DNA from: Atopobiaceae bacterium
GTDB taxonomy: Bacteria > Actinomycetota > Coriobacteriia > Coriobacteriales > Atopobiaceae
Assembly (NCBI GenBank): GCA_017941705.1
Contig: JAGAVX010000168.1
Span: forward strand, 1 to 46,107
DNA: 46,107 nucleotides
Reading direction: 5' to 3'
Positions 33,792 through 42,300 of the stretch are shown one piece after another. Within the stretch, counting starts at the first letter, position 1. The number at the start of each line of letters is the position of its first letter. Made by a program: the position numbers and the translations under genes. The notes below the pieces were generated by a model. That model was not told the origin of the DNA and made no database searches. It worked only from the letters and a program-made list of their open reading frames with translations.

Positions 33792-33894
33792 CAGGGGCAC
33801 TAGGGGGACAGTCCCCTCGCTGCACCAGGAAACGGGGCGGAAGGCCTTCGTGTGCCTGCGGTACAGCAAGGGGACAGTCCCCCTAGTGCCCCTG
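33792..33894. repeat. long inverted repeat with GGGGACAGTCCCC in both arms
   Basis: Arms 33792-33817 and 33869-33894 pair over 25 of 26 positions around a 51-base loop. Each arm contains GGGGACAGTCCCC (33804-33816 and 33870-33882), itself a palindrome with a central A, which causes the single mismatch. The loop has a 10-bp palindrome GAAGGCCTTC (33840-33849) and the core GGGGCGGAAGGCC shared with the repeat at 11753. It starts 12 bases after the kup stop and ends 11 bases before the rpsT terminator. Confidence 0.85.
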
Positions 33895-33904
33895 CTACGC
33901 ATGA

Positions 33905-33942
33905 AAGAAGGGGACCTAGGCAGCACCCTAGGTCCCCTTCTT
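33905..33942 (-). terminator. intrinsic terminator of rpsT, probably bidirectional
   Basis: A 16-bp perfect stem AAGAAGGGGACCTAGG/CCTAGGTCCCCTTCTT with a 6-base loop lies 20 bases beyond the rpsT stop. On both strands the stem ends in TTCTT, so it could also stop kup transcripts. Confidence 0.85.
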
Positions 33943-33962
33943 CACTCGATGTGATGCAGAAG

Positions 33963-34226
33963 CTACTTGATGGTGTTGACGAGCTTCTGAACGCCGCTCT
34001 TGCGCTTGGCAGCCTGGTTCTTGTGGATGATGCCCTTGGAGGCTGCCTTGTCGAGCTTGCGGCAAGCTGCGTTGGCTGCGGTCTGAGCGGCCTCGGCGTC
34101 GCCTGCCTGGACAGCTGCGCGAACCTTCTTGACGTAGGTCTTCAGCTCGGAGCGGACTGCCTTGTTGCGCATACGGGCCTTCTCGGCGGTCTTGATGCGC
34201 TTCTTCTGAGACTTGATGTTTGCCAC
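33963..34226 (-). CDS. rpsT: 30S ribosomal protein S20
   Basis: An 87-residue S20. The start (M/V)[17 protein letters not shown] and the end [21 protein letters not shown] are diagnostic. It begins with GTG at 34226, with AAAGGGAA just upstream; the open frame runs further to 34517 but that part is antisense to lepA and unlike any S20. It is divergent from lepA, the conserved rpsT-lepA neighbourhood. A non-ATG start is often seen in S20 genes and may limit expression. Confidence 0.96.
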   Translation of the reverse strand: MANIKSQKKRIKTAEKARMRNKAVRSELKTYVKKVRAAVQAGDAEAAQTAANAACRKLDKAASKGIIHKNQAAKRKSGVQKLVNTIK

Positions 34227-34295
34227 GGTACGTTCCCTTTCGATCTTATCGAGTGAGGCCTCTTTGCGTTGAGACACGGTGAGGTCAACTTCACG

Positions 34296-34304
34296 ACTAT
34301 AGCA
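34296..34304 (-). promoter_or_regulatory. extended -10 promoter of rpsT
   Basis: On the minus strand TGCTATAGT gives an extended TG element and the -10 hexamer TATAGT, predicting a leader of about 60 bases before the rpsT GTG. The -35 is weak. Confidence 0.5.
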
Positions 34305-34322
34305 CGCCGAACGCTCATGCGC

Positions 34323-34328
34323 TATCAT
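34323..34328 (+). promoter_or_regulatory. candidate -10 box giving a leaderless lepA transcript
   Basis: TATCAT ends 7 bases before the lepA ATG. There is no ribosome site between it and the ATG. If used, transcription would start at or beside the A of the start codon. Confidence 0.35.
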
Positions 34329-34335
34329 TTCTCGC

Positions 34336-36147
34336 ATGAAAAAAGACACCTCACATATCCGCAACTTTTCTATCGTTGCGCACATCGACCACGGTAAGTC
34401 CACCATCAGTGATCGCATCCTCGAGCTGACCCATACGGTCGAGGAGCGCGACCTCGAGTCGCAGATGCTCGACAGCATGGACATCGAGCGTGAGCGCGGC
34501 ATCACCATCAAGAGCAATGCCGTGCGTGTGGCCTATGATGCAGATGATGGCAAGACCTACCAGTTCAACCTGATAGACACCCCGGGCCATGTCGACTTCA
34601 CCTATGAGGTCTCGCGCTCGCTCGCCGCATGCGAGGGAGCGGTGCTGGTGGTCGACGCCACGCAGGGCGTCGAGGCGCAGACGGTCTCGAATGCGCTTTT
34701 GGCCATGAACGCCGATCTTGACATCGTGCCTGCCATCAACAAGATAGACCTGCCTTCCGCTGAGCCCGATCGAGTCCGCGAGGAGATCGAGGAGGATTTG
34801 GCCATACCCGCCGACGACGCGGTCTGCGTGTCGGGTAAGACGGGCGAGGGCATCCATGACCTCCTCGAGGCCATCGTTTACCTCGTCTCGTCTCCGCAGG
34901 GCGATGCCGACGCGCCTCTCAAGGCGCTCATACTCGACTCGTACTTCGACGAGTACCGTGGTGTCGTGGCGACGGTGCGCGTGTTTGACGGCTCCATCAA
35001 GAAGGGCGACCGCCTGCAGATGATGGCGACCGAGGATGTGTTCCTATGTGACGGCGTGGGATGCAAGCGTCCGCTCGAGACTCCGCTCCCCGAGCTTGGC
35101 TTGGGTGAGGTCGGCTATGTGGTCACGGGTCTCAAGGACCCTTCGCTGGTACACGTCGGCGACACGCTGACAAATCCAGACCGACCCTGTGGCGAGGCCC
35201 TACCCGGCTACCACGAGGCTAAGCCCATGGTGTTTGCGGGCATCTTCCCGGTTGACAACAAGGAGTACGAGAACCTTCGCGATGCCCTCGAGAAGCTCAA
35301 GGTCAACGACCCGTCGCTTACTTGGGCGCCTGAGACGTCGGTCGCACTGGGATTCGGCTTCCGTGTGGGCTTCTTGGGACTGCTGCACATGGAGGTCGTG
35401 AAGGAACGGCTCGAGCGCGAGTTTGGCCTCGACCTCATCGCCACATCACCCTCGGTCGACTATCACGTCTTCACCACGGCGGGCGAGATACTCGACATCA
35501 AGAGCCCACAGGACTTGCCTCGTCCCGAGAAGATCGACCGCATCGAGGAGCCATACCTAAACGCCAAGGTCATTGTGCCGCCCGATTACATGGGTGCGGT
35601 CATGCAGCTGGCCATCGAGCATCGCGGCGTCACCAAGGATATGGTCTACCTGACCGAGAAGTCGGTCGAGATGCACTTTGACATCCCGCTCGCAGAGCTG
35701 ATCTTGGACTTCTTCGACCAGCTCAAGAGCCGTACCAAGGGCTATGCGTCACTTGACTACGAGTTCAGCGACTATCGTCCGTCCGACCTCGTGAAGCTTG
35801 ACATCCTGCTTGCGGGCGAGGAGGTCGACGCGCTCTCGTTCATCGTGCACAAGGACAAGGCGTACACGCTGGCCCGAGGCCTGTGCGACAAGCTCAAGGA
35901 GATAATCCCGCGGCAGCAGTTCGAGGTGCCCATCCAAGGAGCGATCGGGAACAAGATCATCAGCCGATCGACGGTCCGTGCGGTACGCAAGGACGTCCTC
36001 GCCAAGTGCTACGGCGGAGACATCTCACGCAAGCGCAAGCTGCTCGAGAAGCAGAAGGAAGGCAAGAAGCGCATGAAGCAGATCGGCACAGTCGATGTGC
36101 CACAGGAGGCTTTCCTTGCCGTCCTCAAGGTCGACGACGACGCATGA
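34336..36147 (+). CDS. lepA: elongation factor 4 (LepA)
   Basis: A 603-residue translational GTPase. The P-loop HIDHGKST is at 16-23, switch [10 protein letters not shown] and the NKIDLPSA specificity motif follow, then domains II and III. The LepA-specific C-terminal domain carries VHKDKAY and [13 protein letters not shown]. It acts on ribosomes, probably in initiation or back-translocation under stress. There is no visible ribosome site. The stop overlaps the dus start (ATGA), so the next gene is coupled. Its place after rpsT and before hemW is widely conserved. Confidence 0.97.
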   Translation: MKKDTSHIRNFSIVAHIDHGKSTISDRILELTHTVEERDLESQMLDSMDIERERGITIKSNAVRVAYDADDGKTYQFNLIDTPGHVDFTYEVSRSLAACEGAVLVVDATQGVEAQTVSNALLAMNADLDIVPAINKIDLPSAEPDRVREEIEEDLAIPADDAVCVSGKTGEGIHDLLEAIVYLVSSPQGDADAPLKALILDSYFDEYRGVVATVRVFDGSIKKGDRLQMMATEDVFLCDGVGCKRPLETPLPELGLGEVGYVVTGLKDPSLVHVGDTLTNPDRPCGEALPGYHEAKPMVFAGIFPVDNKEYENLRDALEKLKVNDPSLTWAPETSVALGFGFRVGFLGLLHMEVVKERLEREFGLDLIATSPSVDYHVFTTAGEILDIKSPQDLPRPEKIDRIEEPYLNAKVIVPPDYMGAVMQLAIEHRGVTKDMVYLTEKSVEMHFDIPLAELILDFFDQLKSRTKGYASLDYEFSDYRPSDLVKLDILLAGEEVDALSFIVHKDKAYTLARGLCDKLKEIIPRQQFEVPIQGAIGNKIISRSTVRAVRKDVLAKCYGGDISRKRKLLEKQKEGKKRMKQIGTVDVPQEAFLAVLKVDDDA

Positions 36148-37208
36148 TGCCCGTGACGAAGCAGGCCACACCCGCATCCATTCTCAGGGTCTTTGCCGCG
36201 CAATCAGGCCTTTCACCGGAACTCAGGCCATTTGCGCAAAAGGGGGATCTGGCCGAGCGCCTTGCGGCGAATCCGTTCCTCATGGCACCGATGGCTGGCG
36301 TGTCCGATGCCGCCTATCGCATGATGGCGCGCGCGGGTGGCGCTGCTCTTGCGTACTCGGAGATGGTGTCGGTGGCGGGGTTGCACTACGGCGGGTCAAA
36401 GACCTGGGAGCTTGTGGTGCCTCACGACCCCGAGCCCGACTTCGCCGTACAGCTCTTTGGCTCTGAACCCGAGCAGTTCGCCGAGGCGGTGGACTTGGTC
36501 CAGGAGCGCCTTGGCGAGCGTCTTTCACTCATTGACATAAACATGGCTTGTCCCGTGCCAAAGGTGACGCGAAAGGGCGAGGGATCGGCTCTGCTTGAGG
36601 ACAGCCCGCGTGCCGCAGCCATCGTCCGTGCCTGCGTGGCGAAGGCGTCTGTGCCGGTGACGGTGAAGATACGCAGTGCGCGCAGGACCGGGGAGCCCGA
36701 GGTGGCACCCGAGTTCGCCCGTGCGATGGAACAGGCGGGGGCGGCGGCCATCGCCGTCCACGGGAGGACGGCGAGCCAGATGTATCGGGGCGAGGCGGAC
36801 TGGGGGGTCGTGTCGCGCGTGGTGGACGCCGTGACGATTCCTGTGATTGGATCGGGCGATGTGCGCTCTCCACAGGCTGCGGCCGACATGCTGCGTCAGA
36901 CTGGCGCGGCTGCGGTCATGGTGGCTCGTGGCTCCTACGGCAACCCCTGGGTCTTTGGTGATGCCGCACGCATTCTCGAGGGTCAGTCTGTCGGCGATGT
37001 GCCGATCGAGCGCCGGATTGCCGCCTTCTGCTGCCACATGCGCCTGCTCGAGGCAACGGGCGCTCATCTCGCACGTGCGCGCAGCCTTGCGGGATGGTAC
37101 CTGAAGGGCGTGCCGCATGCTGCCCAATGGCGCGACCGTGCCATGCAATGCTCGTCGGTCGACGAGTACCTCGCCCTCGCCGACGCCCTCAAAGAAGCCG
37201 TGGAGTAG
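36144..37208 (+). CDS. dusB: tRNA-dihydrouridine synthase
   Basis: A 354-residue FMN-dependent Dus enzyme that reduces uridine to dihydrouridine in tRNA. The N-terminal barrel motif [17 protein letters not shown], the catalytic cysteine in [18 protein letters not shown], and [16 protein letters not shown] are diagnostic and fit DusB. About 47 residues precede the barrel, longer than the few usual in the family. ATG 36144 overlaps the lepA stop as ATGA; ATG 36147 is one codon later. The gene sits between lepA and hemW, which are often adjacent. Confidence 0.9.
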   Translation: MMPVTKQATPASILRVFAAQSGLSPELRPFAQKGDLAERLAANPFLMAPMAGVSDAAYRMMARAGGAALAYSEMVSVAGLHYGGSKTWELVVPHDPEPDFAVQLFGSEPEQFAEAVDLVQERLGERLSLIDINMACPVPKVTRKGEGSALLEDSPRAAAIVRACVAKASVPVTVKIRSARRTGEPEVAPEFARAMEQAGAAAIAVHGRTASQMYRGEADWGVVSRVVDAVTIPVIGSGDVRSPQAAADMLRQTGAAAVMVARGSYGNPWVFGDAARILEGQSVGDVPIERRIAAFCCHMRLLEATGAHLARARSLAGWYLKGVPHAAQWRDRAMQCSSVDEYLALADALKEAVE

Positions 37209-37216
37209 GTGCTCTC

Positions 37217-38500
37217 GTGCCTGCGACCTGTGGCATCTACGAGGCGCTTTGGCTTGCCAAGCTTCACTTTCGTTCCGCACGGGCGCTGTATCTGCATATC
37301 CCGTTCTGCGTGCGCAAGTGCGCCTACTGCGACTTCGCCTCGTGGGGGACCGATGCGCGCGATCCATTGGTGCGGGAATACACCGCGGCCCTAAGCCACC
37401 TGTTGGAAGAGGTGGCACAGGCTGGACTGCTCGAAGGCTGTACCACCGCCTACGTCGGAGGGGGAACGCCCACGCTCATCGGGAGCGGCCTCGCAGACCT
37501 AGTGCGTAGGGTTCGCGCCGTTGCGCCTAAGGTGTCCGAGCTTACGTGCGAGGCAAACCCCGATTCGCTCACGGATGAGTTGCTTTACAAGCTTGTGGAT
37601 GCGGGATGCACGCGGTTGTCGATAGGTGTCCAGAGTCTCGACGACGGTGAGCTCCAGACGCTCGGCCGCATACATACGGCCTGGCAGGCCAAGGACCGCC
37701 TGAGCGCGGCTGTCGCTTTGGGGATTGACGTTTCGTGCGATCTCATGTGCGCCTTACCCGGGCAGACCGACAAGAGCTGGGAGCTGACTCTGCGAGAAGC
37801 CTCGAGCATTGGGGTCGGTCACGTGAGCGTCTACCCCTTGCAGATCGAAGAGGGTACGGCTTTTGACGAGCGCTACGGTAACGAGCCTCTGCCATGGAAC
37901 GACACCGAGGTGCAGGCACGCAGGATGCAGGCGGCATGCGACATGCTCGAGTCGGCGGGCTTTGAGCGCTATGAGGTGGCAAGCTATGCACGTCCCGGAA
38001 GGGAATGTCACCATAACCGGGCATACTGGACGGCAGAGCCGTATTTGGGGCTGGGGTGCGGAGCAAGCTCGATGCTGACGCGCGAGGCGTATGGACGTCT
38101 GAGGGCAGTGGCCCATCAACTCCCAGAACTCCCGTATGACGTGAGCCGTGTCCGTCTGACCTGCACGAGCGGTCGCTCGGAACTTGCCCGCACGAGGTCG
38201 CTGGGTGACCTCTCATTTGACATCGAGATGCTGACCGAGGCTCAGGCATGTGCCGAGGACCTCATGCTTTCGATGCGCATGGTGCGCGGGGCTGGACCGG
38301 GCCTGGTCGAACACGCTCGAGCGGTCCTGGGCAAGAGGGAGGTCGACGACACCCTCGCGATGTGCGCGGAGCGGGGCCTTGCTCATGAGCAGGACGGCTC
38401 GTGGGTGCCGACGCACGAGGGATGGCTGCTGGGCAATGAGCTCTATGGCCTTATGTGGGGCCTTGCTCCCGATGAGGTGCGGTCGTTCAACAGTTGCTGA
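37217..38500 (+). CDS. hemW: radical SAM heme chaperone HemW / coproporphyrinogen dehydrogenase-like
   Basis: A 427-residue radical SAM protein of the HemN-like HemW family. YLHIPFCVRKCAYCDF holds the CxxxCxxC cluster ligands (Cys31, Cys35, Cys38), then GGGTPTL, CEANPDSLT and the HHNRAYW motif, and a C-terminal HemN_C domain. HemW is a heme-delivery chaperone rather than an oxidase in the bacteria studied. GTG 37217 is chosen because GGAG (37202-37205) precedes it and it lies 8 bases after the dus stop; the frame continues upstream inside dus. Neighbours lepA and dnaJ are the usual context. Confidence 0.9.
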   Translation: MPATCGIYEALWLAKLHFRSARALYLHIPFCVRKCAYCDFASWGTDARDPLVREYTAALSHLLEEVAQAGLLEGCTTAYVGGGTPTLIGSGLADLVRRVRAVAPKVSELTCEANPDSLTDELLYKLVDAGCTRLSIGVQSLDDGELQTLGRIHTAWQAKDRLSAAVALGIDVSCDLMCALPGQTDKSWELTLREASSIGVGHVSVYPLQIEEGTAFDERYGNEPLPWNDTEVQARRMQAACDMLESAGFERYEVASYARPGRECHHNRAYWTAEPYLGLGCGASSMLTREAYGRLRAVAHQLPELPYDVSRVRLTCTSGRSELARTRSLGDLSFDIEMLTEAQACAEDLMLSMRMVRGAGPGLVEHARAVLGKREVDDTLAMCAERGLAHEQDGSWVPTHEGWLLGNELYGLMWGLAPDEVRSFNSC

Positions 38501-38519
38501 TGAAACCCTCCGCTAGCGG

Positions 38520-38594
38520 CCGAGTGTGGTCCGGAAACACGCCCCAAAACCGCACTTCAGTTGCCTTGGGGCGTGTCCCCCGGACCACACTCGG
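38520..38594. repeat. inverted repeat after hemW, 15 + 11 bp stem
   Basis: CCGAGTGTGGTCCGG (38520-38534) pairs with its reverse complement at 38580-38594. After a small internal loop, ACACGCCCCAA (38537-38547) pairs with TTGGGGCGTGT (38566-38576), leaving an 18-base loop. It starts 19 bases after the hemW stop. No T run follows, so it is not a standard terminator. A candidate -10 TACAAT for the next gene lies at 38652-38657. Confidence 0.85.
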
Positions 38595-38707
38595 AGTACG
38601 GCATGCTTGCGCTTCTTTGGTGCCAAGTGATTCTCGCGCAACGATGATGGGTACAATCCTGCCCGTATGTCTATTGAGTCAAACCGTATGATTCGGAGCA
38701 GTCACCT

Positions 38708-39784
38708 ATGGCCGCAATGAACGAGAAGGACTACTACGCCATCCTCGAGGTCGATAAGGATGCCACGACCGACGAGATTCGCAAGGCGTTTCAGCAGAAG
38801 GCGCGAAAGCTGCATCCTGACGTCAACAAGGAGCCTGATGCGGAGGAACGCTTCAAAGAGGTCTCCGAGGCCTACGCGGTGCTTTCTGACGAGGGCAAGC
38901 GCCGCCGCTATGACGCCATGCGCTCCGGATCCCCATTTGGTGGGGCAACCGGAGGATATGCAAGCCCTGCCGGAACGGCAGGCGGCGGATATTACTCAGG
39001 AGACCCCTTCGAGTGGGGCTTCCCGTTTGGTGGCTCGTATACCAGTCGGCGCACGACGGCGCGTTCGCGCGCATACAACCCTAAGGCTGGCACGGACATA
39101 GTGTTCGAGGTCACGCTTGACGATGACATCGCTGCCAAGGGAGCCCACAGAGGCATAACCTACCAACGCTATGCGACCTGCGACGCATGCCACGGACACG
39201 GTTCGGTGGCGCACACCCAGCCGGTTACCTGTCCTACCTGTGGAGGAACGGGTCACATGGCAGTCGACCTCTCGACGCTATTCGGCTTTGGCGTCATAGA
39301 GATGACCTGCCCCGAATGCGAGGGTGCCGGCCGCGTGGTCGAGGATCCCTGCTCGTCCTGCGGGGGCTCGGGTCGAGTCCTCACGGCAAGCGAGGTGGTC
39401 ATTGACATTCCAGCGAACGTTCATGATGGTGACACGGTGCGCGTCGAGGGGATGGGCAATGCCGGCACCAACGGAAAGCCTGCTGGCGACTTCGTCTGCA
39501 AGGTGGAGCTTCCCTCCGAGCGCCTGACCGCACGGCAATCGTGGGGGTGCTGGCTCATTGGCCTTGCCACTCCGCTCTTCGTGCTCGGCCTCCTGTCTGG
39601 TACGACCATCGGGTCGATGCTCGTGCTCATAGGCATTGGCCTGTTCATGGTGATACGTGACGGGGTAAAGGGCAATGCCGGCTGGTGGTCAAACGCGCGG
39701 CGTGCATTTGCGAGCGGTGCTGCAAATGGTTTGCCGCTCATGCTCATCATGCTCACCATGAGCATGTGCACGCGTGTGTTCTAG
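38708..39784 (+). CDS. membrane-anchored DnaJ-like co-chaperone
   Basis: A 358-residue J protein. The J domain is at about residues 6-70 with HPD at 36-38, followed by a Gly/Phe-rich linker. All four CxxCxGxG zinc repeats are present (Cys158/161, 175/178, 201/204, 215/218). Then comes one beta domain like the start of CTD-I (VVIDIPANVHDGDTVRVEG). At about residue 278 the rest of the client-binding region is replaced by two hydrophobic segments (WLIGLATPLFVLGLLSG and MLVLIGIGLFMVI) and a third short one at the end. It should therefore bring DnaK to the membrane. CGGAG lies about 9 bases before ATG 38708. A canonical dnaJ follows 59 bases later. Confidence 0.85.
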   Translation: MAAMNEKDYYAILEVDKDATTDEIRKAFQQKARKLHPDVNKEPDAEERFKEVSEAYAVLSDEGKRRRYDAMRSGSPFGGATGGYASPAGTAGGGYYSGDPFEWGFPFGGSYTSRRTTARSRAYNPKAGTDIVFEVTLDDDIAAKGAHRGITYQRYATCDACHGHGSVAHTQPVTCPTCGGTGHMAVDLSTLFGFGVIEMTCPECEGAGRVVEDPCSSCGGSGRVLTASEVVIDIPANVHDGDTVRVEGMGNAGTNGKPAGDFVCKVELPSERLTARQSWGCWLIGLATPLFVLGLLSGTTIGSMLVLIGIGLFMVIRDGVKGNAGWWSNARRAFASGAANGLPLMLIMLTMSMCTRVF

Positions 39785-39843
39785 TGGTTCGTCGTTGCCC
39801 GGCGGGTACCTATGTTCGTTCTTTAGTGTGGGAGATGTGAAGC

Positions 39844-40929
39844 GTGGATCAAAAGAGAGACTACTACGAGGTGCTCGGAGTTGAGCGAGACGCGGATGCG
39901 CGCACGATAAAACGTGCCTTCCTCAAGAAGGCGCGCAAGCTTCATCCCGATGTCAACAAGGAGCCGGGTGCCGAGGAGAAGTTCAAGGAGGTCAACGAGG
40001 CTTACTCCGTTCTCTCCGACGAGCATAAGCGTGCCAACTATGACCGCTTTGGCGACCCGAACGGCCCCGGTGGATTTGGCGGCGACTATGTCGACATGTC
40101 CGACATCTTTGGCGGCGGCTTTGGCGACATCTTCGAATCGTTCTTTGGCGGCGGACGTGCCGGTGGCGGCACGCAGCAGCGCACGCGGGGCCGTGACATG
40201 GGCATATCCCTTCAGATCACGCTTGAGATGGCCGCCTCTGGCTGCTCGAAGACCATTACGTACGACCGGCTCGCACCTTGTGAGGACTGCAATGGGTCGG
40301 GTGTCGCCGAAGGCGGCAAGGAGGTCACCTGCTCGCGCTGCAACGGCTCTGGCGTCGTGGTCGAGGTCCAGCGTACGATCTTTGGCCAGATGCAGTCGCA
40401 GACGACCTGCCCTGCCTGCGGCGGAGTTGGCAAGGTCATCGACAATCCCTGTGAGACCTGCGGCGGACAGGGTAGGGCGCCCGAGAAGGAGACCGTCACG
40501 CTCGAGATTCCGGCGGGCATCCACTCTGGCCAGACGCTTCGCGTGAGCCAGAAGGGCGAGGCCGGCATGCGCAACGACCGAGCCGGCGACCTGGTCGTAC
40601 GCATCGACATACTTCCGCATGCCCGATATGAGCGCCGGGGCGACGACCTGTTCTGCAACGTCGAGATTGACGCTCTCGAGGCCATACTCGGCACGACTGT
40701 CACGATCGAGGGAATTCTCGAGGGCGAGGAGGTCAGCGTCGACATCCCAGCGGGTTGCCAGTACGGCCAAGAAGTCCGCGTCGAGGGGCTCGGCATGCCG
40801 CGAGCGGGTACGTCTGCGCGCGGCAACGTGATTGCGCTGGTATCGGTGCGCATACCAAATGACCTCAACGACAGCCAGCTCGACCGCATCGACCAGATCC
40901 TAGCCGAGCGCCAGGCGGCACAGGCATGA
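39844..40929 (+). CDS. dnaJ: chaperone protein DnaJ
   Basis: A 361-residue canonical type I DnaJ. The J domain has HPD at 34-36, then a Gly/Phe-rich region (DIFGGGFGDIFESFFGGG), four zinc repeats (CEDCNGSG, CSRCNGSG, CPACGGVG, CETCGGQG), CTD-I and CTD-II. It stimulates DnaK and delivers unfolded clients. It begins with GTG. hrcA, grpE and dnaK, often nearby, are absent here. It overlaps the mtaB start by 4 bases (ATGA). Confidence 0.95.
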   Translation: MDQKRDYYEVLGVERDADARTIKRAFLKKARKLHPDVNKEPGAEEKFKEVNEAYSVLSDEHKRANYDRFGDPNGPGGFGGDYVDMSDIFGGGFGDIFESFFGGGRAGGGTQQRTRGRDMGISLQITLEMAASGCSKTITYDRLAPCEDCNGSGVAEGGKEVTCSRCNGSGVVVEVQRTIFGQMQSQTTCPACGGVGKVIDNPCETCGGQGRAPEKETVTLEIPAGIHSGQTLRVSQKGEAGMRNDRAGDLVVRIDILPHARYERRGDDLFCNVEIDALEAILGTTVTIEGILEGEEVSVDIPAGCQYGQEVRVEGLGMPRAGTSARGNVIALVSVRIPNDLNDSQLDRIDQILAERQAAQA

Positions 40930-42245
40930 CGGAAGGCCGGAAGGCCACATACCGAGTGGCCCTGAGCAATCTCGGATGTCGTGTGAATCGCGTCGAGCTT
41001 GACGTCATCGCCCTCTCGCTCAAGGAGGCGGGATGCGAACTCGTCGGACAGCGCGATGCCGACGCTATCGTCATCAACACCTGCGCTGTCACTGGCGAGG
41101 CACAGGCGAAGACGCGCAAGGCCGTCCGTCATGCGGCGAACCTGCCTCAGGGGCCTCTCGTGGTGACGACTGGCTGCGTTGCGAGCCTGTTTGCAGACGA
41201 GCTTGCTGGCATCTCGGACCGCGTGGTGGTCGAGGCTCAAAAGGCCAAGGTACCGCAGCGCGTGCTTGCGTGCCTCGGTGCGGAGAACGCTTGCATGGCG
41301 CAGGGCCCTGACGGCGCGTTGGGAACCATCGCTATGCCGCCTGTGCGTACGACACCGACTGGGCGCACGAGGCCAGGAGTAAAGGTTCAGGACGGGTGCG
41401 ACAACCGTTGCACCTTCTGCATCGTGTGGAAGGCACGGGGCCATTCGCGGTCGGTGCCCTACGAGCAAGTGCTTGGCGAGGTTCTTGCCGCGCAGGAGCG
41501 CGGCGCGCGCGAGGTGGTGCTCACAGGCATCAATCTCGGAAACTATCGTGGCGAGGGCTCGGACGGAAGAGGCTATGAGCTGCCCGGGCTCCTCACGCGT
41601 CTGCTTGATGACACAGGGGTCGAGCGATTTCGCCTCTCGTCCATCGAACCTCCCGACGTCACCGATGAGCTGCTTGACGTTATGGCGCAAGCGGGCTCGA
41701 GGGTCGCTCCGTTCCTGCACATATGCCTGCAGTCCGGTTGTGACAGGACGCTCCGCCAGATGGGGCGCGTGTATGACACGGCGCTCTTCGAGCGGGTCGT
41801 AGGTCATGCGCGCGGCAAGGTGCCTCTGGTTTCGATCGGAACCGACCTCATCGTGGGGTTCCCCGGGGAGTCTGACGAGGACTTTGAGCAGTCATACGAG
41901 TTCTGCCGCCGCATGGGCTTCTCGCGGATGCACGTGTTCAAGTACTCGAAGCGCCCTGGTACGCCAGCCGCGGCGCGCGATGACCAGGTGGATGCCAAGG
42001 TCTCGGCCGAGCGTAGCGGCCGCATGCTCGCACTTGCCGACGACATGCGCAGGGCAGAGGCCGCAAGGCACGTGGGTCATGAGGAGCTCGTGGTCGTGCA
42101 GTATCCGGGACGCGGCGTCAGTGGCGGACTCTTTGACGTTCTGGTGGATGAGGCGTACGCGCTGGATGACCTTGTGCGCGTCCGCGTGCACCGGATGGAG
42201 CCCGACGGCACACTCGATGCCCGGAGTTCGTCTATCATCAAGTAG
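40926..42245 (+). CDS. mtaB: tRNA N6-threonylcarbamoyladenosine methylthiotransferase MtaB
   Basis: A 439-residue radical SAM methylthiotransferase. The N-terminal domain has LGCRVNRVELD and NTCAVTGEA, giving cysteine ligands of one iron-sulfur cluster. The radical SAM core has DGCDNRCTFCIV, and a C-terminal TRAM domain follows. MtaB makes ms2t6A at position 37 of ANN-reading tRNAs. The start overlaps the dnaJ stop, the dnaJ-mtaB linkage common in Gram-positive bacteria. Confidence 0.94.
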   Translation: MTEGRKATYRVALSNLGCRVNRVELDVIALSLKEAGCELVGQRDADAIVINTCAVTGEAQAKTRKAVRHAANLPQGPLVVTTGCVASLFADELAGISDRVVVEAQKAKVPQRVLACLGAENACMAQGPDGALGTIAMPPVRTTPTGRTRPGVKVQDGCDNRCTFCIVWKARGHSRSVPYEQVLGEVLAAQERGAREVVLTGINLGNYRGEGSDGRGYELPGLLTRLLDDTGVERFRLSSIEPPDVTDELLDVMAQAGSRVAPFLHICLQSGCDRTLRQMGRVYDTALFERVVGHARGKVPLVSIGTDLIVGFPGESDEDFEQSYEFCRRMGFSRMHVFKYSKRPGTPAAARDDQVDAKVSAERSGRMLALADDMRRAEAARHVGHEELVVVQYPGRGVSGGLFDVLVDEAYALDDLVRVRVHRMEPDGTLDARSSSIIK

Positions 42246-42300
42246 TGACAACGGACCGTGCGGCTGGCTTCCCGGGCGTACGCGCAAGGCATGGAGGCCT

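Noticed and set aside
34227..34517. N-terminal extension of S20
   Set aside because: Antisense to lepA and unlike any S20; GTG 34226 starts the conserved ANIKSQKKR sequence.
38494..38691. 65-codon frame across the hairpin after hemW
   Set aside because: No ribosome site; it simply reads through the inverted repeat.
40212..41807. 531-codon frame antisense to dnaJ and mtaB
   Set aside because: Shadow frame; no motif and both sense genes are clear.
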